DNA from: Candidatus Omnitrophota bacterium
GTDB taxonomy: Bacteria; Omnitrophota; Gorgyraeia; Gorgyraeales; Gorgyraeaceae
DNA: 10,464 nucleotides
Direction of reading: 5' to 3'
Assembly: GCA_003485765.1 (NCBI GenBank)
Contig: DNHS01000026.1
Span: 1-10,464, forward strand
Numbering within the stretch: the first letter of the stretch is position 1; every line of letters begins with the position of its first letter. Shown here in pieces: positions 5,211-10,464 of this stretch. A program made the position numbers and the translations under genes. A model generated the notes under the pieces. It searched no databases. It was not told where the DNA came from and was given only the letters and a program-made list of their open reading frames with translations.

Positions 5211-6679
5211 GCAGAAGCCCCCAGCATATTCTTAAATTCAGGTTTTTTAGTAGTCTCTATAAAAGCATCAACTGCTTCAGGGTCAAACTGGGTGCCTTTA
5301 TTTTTCTCTATTTCTTTTATTGCCTGAGATATGCTTATTTTTTTGCCTTTATATGGCCTGGCGGAAACCATTGCCTCAAAGGCGTTTGCCACAGCCATTA
5401 CCCTGGCGCCAACAGGAATAGCTCTGCCCTTTAGACCGTCAGGATAACCTGCGCCGTCATATCTTTCGTGATGATGCCTTATTATAGGAATAGCGGGTTT
5501 TAAAAATTCCAGATGCTCTATTATTTTAAGGCTCTCTAAATGCTGCTTTTTTATAATATCATATTCTGTGCTGGAAAGACTGCCTGGTTTTTTTAATATC
5601 TCGTCAGGTATGCTAAATTTACCGGTATCCGGCAATAAGGCTGAATAGTGCAGGTTCGCTATATCTTCTCTGGGCAATTTCATCTCTTCCGCTATCGCAA
5701 GGACCATTTTTACAAACTGGTCGGAATGGGTAAATGTATTAGGGGATTTTGAGTCAAGAAGCGCTGCCAGGGTTTTTATGCTTCCGTAAGCCCTCTTCTC
5801 CTGTTCTTCATACATCTGCGCATTCTTTACAGCGATAACAGCCTGTTCTGCAAGCGTGATAAGTATCTCAAGTTCAAATTTATCAAAAGGCGCGTCGTTT
5901 GTTTTGTCCCGCGCGCTTATGACGCCGATTATATCCTCTTCTACAAGAGGCACGCAAACTGAATTTCTGGAAAGCACAGCCTTTCCTGTTTTAGCGACTC
6001 TCCCTTCCAGTTTAACGCCAAGCCTTATTTTTTTATATTGTGGGCTTGTTTTTGGTATTTCTTCATCCAAATTAATTACGGCTTTAGGAATAAGATATTT
6101 TTTTGATTCATCCAGGAGCATTATAGAGCAATACCTTGACCTCATGACCTGGAGAGTCAACCTTGCAATACGCTCTATAAGCTCGTCCATATTAAGGGTT
6201 GAACTCAAGAGCCTGTGAATAGTGTGTATTGTAGAGAGCGCTATTGCCCTGGGCCTGATTGTTTCATATAACTTATTAAGTTCTCTTTCTTTTTGAAATT
6301 CCTTCAAAACCAGATCCATGCATATCCTTACAGAATCCATAACTGTTTTTCTGGGCTCTTTGTTTAAATGTATAAATAACACGTGGCCGTACACGCTTGA
6401 ACCCTGTATTATTGGAAAAGAAAGGCAGATTTTATTGCAGTTGCACTTAAATAGCATGTATTCTCTCAAAGGGTTGGATTTCAGCTTGGCCAGGTATTTC
6501 CCCAGCTTAAGATGATCGCATTCGCCGCCACATTTAACGGGCTTATATTCTGCGTCAAGAAATGCGCAGCGGCTTTTTCTAAGGATTTTAGAGCAGATTT
6601 TTCTAAAAGCAGAAACTGAGCTGCTTTTTGAAAATTTTATTAAGAACTCCTGCTTTTCTCTTTTTTCAGACTCGTTCAT
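5207..6679 (-). CDS. GAF domain plus degenerate HD-GYP domain protein with a Cys-rich N-terminus
   Basis: Taking the ATG at 6679 (490 residues), three parts are visible. Residues 1-130 form a Cys-rich region (Cys29, 38, 50, 54, 79, 81, 85, including CGGEC and CNCNKIC), possibly a metal or redox sensor. Residues about 145-290 are a GAF domain. Residues about 298-475 are an HD-GYP domain with HHERYDGAGYPDGLKG (402-417). Active HD-GYP enzymes break down cyclic di-GMP. Here the usual HDIGK is PDTGK (Pro350) and the usual VADxxDAM is VANAFEAM (Asn432), so two metal ligands are lost and catalysis is doubtful; the helix His (FTHSD, 318) and the HHE motif remain. It may be a cyclic-nucleotide receptor or scaffold. 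A TTG at 6709 would add ten residues, but the ATG is preferred; either start overlaps the dGTPase gene. The winged-helix gene follows with a 4-nt overlap. Confidence 0.88.
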   Translation of the reverse strand: MNESEKREKQEFLIKFSKSSSVSAFRKICSKILRKSRCAFLDAEYKPVKCGGECDHLKLGKYLAKLKSNPLREYMLFKCNCNKICLSFPIIQGSSVYGHVLFIHLNKEPRKTVMDSVRICMDLVLKEFQKERELNKLYETIRPRAIALSTIHTIHRLLSSTLNMDELIERIARLTLQVMRSRYCSIMLLDESKKYLIPKAVINLDEEIPKTSPQYKKIRLGVKLEGRVAKTGKAVLSRNSVCVPLVEEDIIGVISARDKTNDAPFDKFELEILITLAEQAVIAVKNAQMYEEQEKRAYGSIKTLAALLDSKSPNTFTHSDQFVKMVLAIAEEMKLPREDIANLHYSALLPDTGKFSIPDEILKKPGSLSSTEYDIIKKQHLESLKIIEHLEFLKPAIPIIRHHHERYDGAGYPDGLKGRAIPVGARVMAVANAFEAMVSARPYKGKKISISQAIKEIEKNKGTQFDPEAVDAFIETTKKPEFKNMLGASA

Positions 6680-7820
6680 ATGGGTCGAATAATTTTTTGT
6701 ATTCGTCAAGAGCGTACCTGTCCGTCATCCCAGCTATATAATCACAGATAACCCTGTGAATATTTCCTTTATTTATTTTTTTATGATCAGACGGCGGAAG
6801 CTGTTCTGGCTTTTCAAGATATACTTTGAATAAATCTATGATAAATCTCCTTGCCTTGTCTGACATGCGAATAACCCTGAAATTTTTATACAGATTGTCC
6901 ATTAAAAACGCTCTCAGTTCTTTTCTTTTTTTCTGCATGCTATCAGAAAATGTAACAAGTCTTTTCTTGTGCGATCTAACATCAGCTATATTTTTTATAT
7001 TATTGAACTTGATATTTTTTTCAGATGCATGCAGAAGATCTTCTATTTGGATGTCTATCAGTCTCCGTACAATCTGGTGTTTTCTTATTTTATCAGGCAA
7101 AACTTTCCTTCCTTTTTTAACAAATCTTGCAGCGTCCTTCCAGAGTTTTAGCTCAAGAAGGCCTTTTTCTTCTATAAGGCCTGAGGTCAACCCGTCATCT
7201 ATATCATGGTTATCATAAGCAATTTCGTCTGCCACATCCACAACTTGAGTTTCCATTGTTGGCGAAGAGCCCGGTTCAAATTCTTTCAACTGTTTTGCCA
7301 TGTCAAACATGGTAATGTGTTTATTAATACCTTCCCTGACCTCCCATGTAAGGTTTAATCCTGGAAAATCAGGATATCTCTGCTCTAATTCTTCCACAAC
7401 TCTCAGTCCCTGGAGATTGTGGTCAAACCCGCCATTATCTTTCATTAGCATCCTCAGGCTTTCTTCTCCTGCGTGGCCAAAAGGAGGATGCCCTATATCA
7501 TGAGAAAGCGCTATTGCCTCTACTAGGTCTTCGTTTAAAGACATTACCCTTGCAATAGACCTGGCAATCTGGCTTACTTCCATTGTATGGGTAAGCCTTG
7601 TCCTATAATAATCACCTTCGTGATTTACGAAGACTTGGGTTTTATATTCTAATTTTCTAAAAGCAGTGCTATGTATGATTCTATCCCTGTCTCTTTGATA
7701 CACAGATCTGTACTTAGGCTCTGTTTCCAAATATTTCCTGCCTTTTGTATCCTTACCATGCATTGCATAAGGAGCCAGTAAATCCGATTCTCTGTTTTCT
7801 ATATCTTTACGTGTGAGCAT
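6666..7820 (-). CDS. dgt: Deoxyguanosinetriphosphate triphosphohydrolase-like HD hydrolase
   Basis: A 384-residue HD-superfamily protein of the dGTPase family, which splits dNTPs into deoxynucleoside and triphosphate and so trims the dNTP pool. The diagnostic pieces are RDRDRIIHSTAFRKLEYKTQV (43-63), RLTHTMEV (75-82, His78), the HD dyad SHDIGHPPFGHAGEE (106-120; His107, Asp108) and VVDVADEIAYDNHDIDDGL (193-211) with the distal Asp198. All metal ligands appear intact. The length fits the shorter family form found in many bacteria rather than the longer E. coli Dgt, so the true substrate range is uncertain. The start ATG at 7820 is 2 bases after the HIT stop, with a weak GAAGAAAGA ribosome site. 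Its 3' end overlaps the HD-GYP gene by 14 nt. Confidence 0.92.
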   Translation of the reverse strand: MLTRKDIENRESDLLAPYAMHGKDTKGRKYLETEPKYRSVYQRDRDRIIHSTAFRKLEYKTQVFVNHEGDYYRTRLTHTMEVSQIARSIARVMSLNEDLVEAIALSHDIGHPPFGHAGEESLRMLMKDNGGFDHNLQGLRVVEELEQRYPDFPGLNLTWEVREGINKHITMFDMAKQLKEFEPGSSPTMETQVVDVADEIAYDNHDIDDGLTSGLIEEKGLLELKLWKDAARFVKKGRKVLPDKIRKHQIVRRLIDIQIEDLLHASEKNIKFNNIKNIADVRSHKKRLVTFSDSMQKKRKELRAFLMDNLYKNFRVIRMSDKARRFIIDLFKVYLEKPEQLPPSDHKKINKGNIHRVICDYIAGMTDRYALDEYKKLFDPYERV

Positions 7821-7822
7821 AA

Positions 7823-8290
7823 TTATCTTTCTTCTGAAAGACGTTTATATAACTCTTCTAGCGACTGCGGTATTACCTTTGTATCCGCAATAACAGGCAT
7901 AAAATTAGAGTCGCCTTTCCACCTGGGAACTACGTGTATATGCAGATGGTCTTTATAGCCAGCTCCCGCTACTTTGCCTGTATTGATTCCTATATTAAAG
8001 CCGTGCGGTCTCAGTTTTTTTTCAAGCAAAGCCTGCATATCTCTTGTAAGCTTTATTATATCCAGAAGTTCTGCATCATTCAACCCTTTTAAATCCTTTA
8101 CATGCCTGAAAGGCGACACCATGATGTGGCCGTTATTATACGGGTATATGTTCAGCATGGCAAATGAATGCGCGCATTTCTTAATAATAAAGCTGTATTT
8201 ATCTTTCTTGCCTTTGATGCAAAATATGCAGCCTTTTATTTTTCTGATGGTAACAAATTTATTGCGCCATGGCGCCCATAATCTATTCAT
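7823..8290 (-). CDS. HIT-family nucleotide hydrolase/transferase
   Basis: A 155-residue HIT protein. The opening MNRLWAPWRNKF, a CxxC (Cys21, Cys24), the stretch GHIMVSPFRHV (54-64) and the histidine triad HLHIHVVPRW (115-124; His115, 117, 119) are all present. The closing part, WKGDSNFMPVIADTKVIPQSLEE, is characteristic of the Ap4A-phosphorylase-like branch of bacterial HIT proteins. Such proteins act on nucleoside polyphosphates or nucleotide conjugates; the exact substrate cannot be told from sequence. The CxxC with His63 could hold a zinc. The start overlaps the phosphoesterase stop (ATGA, 8287-8290) and has no ribosome site, which fits coupled translation. The product fits a nucleotide clean-up theme with the dGTPase that follows. 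Confidence 0.9.
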   Translation of the reverse strand: MNRLWAPWRNKFVTIRKIKGCIFCIKGKKDKYSFIIKKCAHSFAMLNIYPYNNGHIMVSPFRHVKDLKGLNDAELLDIIKLTRDMQALLEKKLRPHGFNIGINTGKVAGAGYKDHLHIHVVPRWKGDSNFMPVIADTKVIPQSLEELYKRLSEER

Positions 8291-8775
8291 AACTTGTGTA
8301 TTTCAGCTTTTATTTCTCCTTTATCAATCTCTATAATACCATAAGAACGGTATGGCGCAAATACAGTGTCAGTTACGCTTCCCGGATTAAAGAAAAGTAT
8401 GCCGTTTATATATTCATTTTTCGGCATATGAGAATGCCCGAATATTATTATATCTGGTTTTTCTGAAAAAAACTCATTTTTTAAAATATCAACTAGCTTG
8501 TCTGGATAGCCGTACCCATGCATTACGCATATCTTTTTTTCCTGTATGTTAAGAATTTTTTTATACTCCAATTCAGATTTAACGTTATGGCCGTCCATAT
8601 TACCGCATACAGCCTCTACCTTTGATATCTTTTTCAACGAATCTAATACGCATATATCTACCAGATCTCCAGCGTGTATTATAAGGCTGCACCCTTCTAG
8701 CCCGCTGATTAGTTTTTCAGGCAGCTCGCAATTGTCTGAAGATAAATGCGTGTCTGATAGTACCCCGATTTTCAT
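8287..8775 (-). CDS. YfcE/MJ0936-type metallophosphoesterase
   Basis: A 162-residue calcineurin-like phosphoesterase of the small YfcE/MJ0936 class. All core metal-site motifs appear: DTH (8-10), GD (36-37), GNMDGH (58-63), MHGYG (85-89) and FGHSHMP (112-118), followed by NPGS (130-133). These enzymes hydrolyse phosphodiesters in vitro; the physiological substrate is generally unknown. The length is normal. It follows the ATPase gene by 4 bases with no clear ribosome site and overlaps the HIT gene by 4 nt, so it sits within the same transcript. Confidence 0.9.
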   Translation of the reverse strand: MKIGVLSDTHLSSDNCELPEKLISGLEGCSLIIHAGDLVDICVLDSLKKISKVEAVCGNMDGHNVKSELEYKKILNIQEKKICVMHGYGYPDKLVDILKNEFFSEKPDIIIFGHSHMPKNEYINGILFFNPGSVTDTVFAPYRSYGIIEIDKGEIKAEIHKL

Positions 8776-8779
8776 AAGC

Positions 8780-10405
8780 TTATTGATTCGATATATGCGG
8801 TTTACCGTATAGATCCATCAGCACATTCAAGTCTTCCATGCTCCAAGTCCAGAATTTAGCTTCCTTTGCCATAAGGTACGCATTCTCGTTTACGCCGGAA
8901 AAAGCCACTACTATATTCCGGCTGATCCTGCTCGTTTTCTTCTGCTCCTGGCTATTTTTTATTATATCCAGCATGTCATTTTCTGTTATATTTTCTTTTT
9001 TAATCGTGCACAGCCATTTTTGACTGCCGCTAGTGGCCAGTATAGCGGCTTGATTTCTGTCCTGATTCTCAAGTTTTTCCACGTTTGTAAAAGCTATAAA
9101 CTTATGTCTTTTACCGTTCAATTGTATTATATCGTTTTTGAATAGTTTAAAGAGTTCCGCAATCCTGGAAGAAAGTTCTTTCTCGAACTCCTGGCTAAAT
9201 ATATTAAATCTAGAGGATACGTCCCTTCTAAAAGCTGACTCTTCCATACACTCGTCAAGACTGAAAGACAAAATCCTTTTCATGTATACAGATTTAAGCC
9301 AGAATCTAAATAGCCTGTCGTTAAATCTGTAAAAGGCTCCGTTGCGGATAATGATATCCAGTTCAATCATACCGTTCAATATCTTGGAAACCTCGCCTGA
9401 TTGCAATCTAGCGGCCTTTGTAATATCATTCTGTTTTTTATTTTCTGAAGAAAGCGCTATAAGAACTGATATGGATTTTGACAATATCTTGCCTTCTGAA
9501 ATCTTAAAAAGAAGATTGTAAAAATACTGGTTTAAAATACCATTTTTTCTGAAAAGCGCCTCCATGAAAGAGTGTTCTATGAGATTCAGGTGATTTTCCT
9601 GCGCTATCCTTCTGGAAAACACAGCTCTTTCTATTTCGTCGGATATTGTCTGCATGTAAAAAGGCCTAGAGCCTGTAAATGAAGATATAAAATCCAGATA
9701 AATCTGAGGCAGCGTAACGCCCTTTATGCTATTTTGCAGGAACGCCCTGCCGCTAGCCATATCAAGCGGTTTTAAGAAAAATTTCTCAAAGTTGCCAAAT
9801 AAAAGAGCTAGTTTTTCATTAACCAGACGAAGAGATAGAGTAGTCATGGAACTTATCAACACGTACATCGTTTCTTTCTGTATCATTATCTTCTTTGCAA
9901 TTGTGCCGAATGGATTCTTGAGCATAAAATTATCCAGGTTGTGGAATTCATCAAGTATAAGCACGCAGCGTTTTTTGGTTTCCTCAGATAGTACGCTGGG
10001 AATATCCATCATAAATGAAAACGCCTCGTCTAATTTGGATCTTTCTATATCCTGAAGAACCCTTATGCATGTCTGAGCAGTCTTAGGGTAATCTCTTGCC
10101 AGGTCCTCTATTAGAAGGACTGCGTCCTGAGGAGCCGTAAGAAGAGGGTCTGATTTTACAACTTGAGACAGTATGGATTTTATGAACCTTTTTGCGCAAA
10201 ATTCAAAAGGCTCTATTTTTATTTCCAGATATACAGGTATTACGCTGTCTTTTTTAAGCGATTCTGAAGAAAAAAGATTCTTTATAAGAGTTGTCTTCCC
10301 TATACATGGCTCTCCGAATATGGCTATATTCTGCCTGTATCCGTCGCTAAAGGAATTTATCCTGTATATAAGCGTATTTAATATTTCTTGTCGGTCGTCT
10401 GGCAT
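8780..10405 (-). CDS. Archaeal-type P-loop ATPase with winged helix and degenerate nuclease-like C-terminal domain
   Basis: With ATG at 10405 the protein has 541 residues. Walker A is GEPCIGKTTL (31-40) and Walker B is VLILDEFHNL (148-157), followed by a LISSMTTL sensor region, as in the ATPase_2 family common in archaea and scattered bacteria. A winged-helix segment (about 305-360; DITKAARLQSGEVSKILNGM) and an FRFWLKSVY motif (366-374) lead into a C-terminal domain resembling the DUF234/restriction-endonuclease-like fold. In that domain the expected Asp and the ExK pair appear to be Ala454 and Thr467-x-Lys469, so nuclease activity is doubtful. The function of such ATPases is unknown. The tRNA CCA end is only 8 nt upstream, so no ribosome site exists outside the tRNA; a longer start would read through the tRNA and is rejected. 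The gene heads the operon containing the phosphoesterase. Confidence 0.78.
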   Translation of the reverse strand: MPDDRQEILNTLIYRINSFSDGYRQNIAIFGEPCIGKTTLIKNLFSSESLKKDSVIPVYLEIKIEPFEFCAKRFIKSILSQVVKSDPLLTAPQDAVLLIEDLARDYPKTAQTCIRVLQDIERSKLDEAFSFMMDIPSVLSEETKKRCVLILDEFHNLDNFMLKNPFGTIAKKIMIQKETMYVLISSMTTLSLRLVNEKLALLFGNFEKFFLKPLDMASGRAFLQNSIKGVTLPQIYLDFISSFTGSRPFYMQTISDEIERAVFSRRIAQENHLNLIEHSFMEALFRKNGILNQYFYNLLFKISEGKILSKSISVLIALSSENKKQNDITKAARLQSGEVSKILNGMIELDIIIRNGAFYRFNDRLFRFWLKSVYMKRILSFSLDECMEESAFRRDVSSRFNIFSQEFEKELSSRIAELFKLFKNDIIQLNGKRHKFIAFTNVEKLENQDRNQAAILATSGSQKWLCTIKKENITENDMLDIIKNSQEQKKTSRISRNIVVAFSGVNENAYLMAKEAKFWTWSMEDLNVLMDLYGKPHISNQ

Positions 10406-10413
10406 ATATTTTA

Positions 10414-10464
10414 TGGAGCGGGTGATGGGAATCGAACCCACGTACTCTGATTGGCAACCAGATG
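10414..10464 (-). tRNA. tRNA-Gly (GCC), 5' part outside the window
   Basis: Read on the minus strand, the last 51 bases give the 3' two-thirds of a tRNA. The anticodon arm TCTGG/TCAGA encloses the loop TTGCCAA (anticodon GCC). A T-arm with the TTCGATT loop follows, then the acceptor strand CACCCGC, discriminator T and an encoded CCA ending at 10414. The acceptor strand, U73 and GCC anticodon agree with glycine. The D-arm and the 5' acceptor strand lie beyond 10464. The CCA end is 8 nt from the next ATG, so the ATPase gene is probably on the tRNA transcript or uses an unusual start. Confidence 0.93.

Noticed and set aside
6680..6709. TTG start of the HD-GYP gene at 6709
   Set aside because: It would lengthen the overlap with the dGTPase gene to 44 nt and has no ribosome site; the ATG at 6679 is preferred, although neither start is proven.
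10406..10441. ATPase start at 10441
   Set aside because: These twelve extra codons lie within the tRNA-Gly T-arm and acceptor; the ATG at 10405 is the first sensible start.
8780..10464. tRNA-associated genomic island or integrated element
   Set aside because: There is no integrase, no repeat of the tRNA 3' end within the window, and the ATPase is tightly packed with housekeeping genes.

Overview
The window looks like chromosomal DNA from a low-to-moderate GC, Gram-negative-type bacterium of the PVC superphylum or a neighbour, most likely a Candidatus Omnitrophota (OP3) lineage. The best taxonomic clue is a small lysine-rich protein at 4252-4542 (minus). Its N-terminus (MSLHPSLK, then KHRTVLKRYERL, then SVFGMPK) matches the small basic protein regarded as a PVC signature. 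An ExeA/GspB-type secretion pair and a secreted SH3b protein with a signal peptide suit a diderm cell. The taxonomic placement is an inference from protein families and recalled style, not from a search.

Layout: positions 1-1138 (plus) hold the 3' part of an ExeA/GspA-like AAA ATPase and an overlapping GspB-like inner-membrane protein, a pair that in type II secretion systems helps place the secretin. A 71-bp convergent gap with a perfect 17-bp hairpin follows. Everything else is on the minus strand. Read in the direction of transcription, it starts with the 3' two-thirds of tRNA-Gly(GCC) at the right edge. Next come an archaeal-type ATPase, a YfcE-like phosphoesterase, a HIT protein, a dGTPase-like HD hydrolase, a GAF/degenerate HD-GYP protein and a small winged-helix protein. 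After a 106-bp gap a second block follows: a single-pass membrane protein, the small basic protein, an SH3b protein, an M50 protease, aroB and rnc. Most junctions overlap or are under 10 nt, so these look like two operons, or one operon with an internal break.

The genes mix housekeeping (shikimate pathway, RNase III, nucleotide clean-up by dGTPase and HIT, tRNA) with cell-envelope functions (ExeA/GspB, SH3b, M50) and a possible signalling pair (GAF-HD-GYP plus winged helix). No mobile-element gene, CRISPR array or phage module is visible.

Points most worth a second look: (i) a two-copy intergenic repeat (1160-1221 and 4865-4930) with a conserved 29-bp block and a hairpin whose outer arms are conserved but whose core differs; one copy supplies the rnc stop codon. 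(ii) The HD-GYP protein has lost the His of its HD dyad (Pro) and the Asp of its VAD motif (Asn), which suggests a non-catalytic receptor, and it overlaps a DNA-binding-type gene. (iii) RNase III carries Cys in place of a conserved active-site Asp. (iv) The PVC-type small basic protein starts inside the upstream gene, with a 41-nt overlap, and has an Ala/Lys-rich tail. (v) The ATPase starts only 8 nt after the tRNA CCA end and carries what looks like a dead nuclease-like C-terminal domain.
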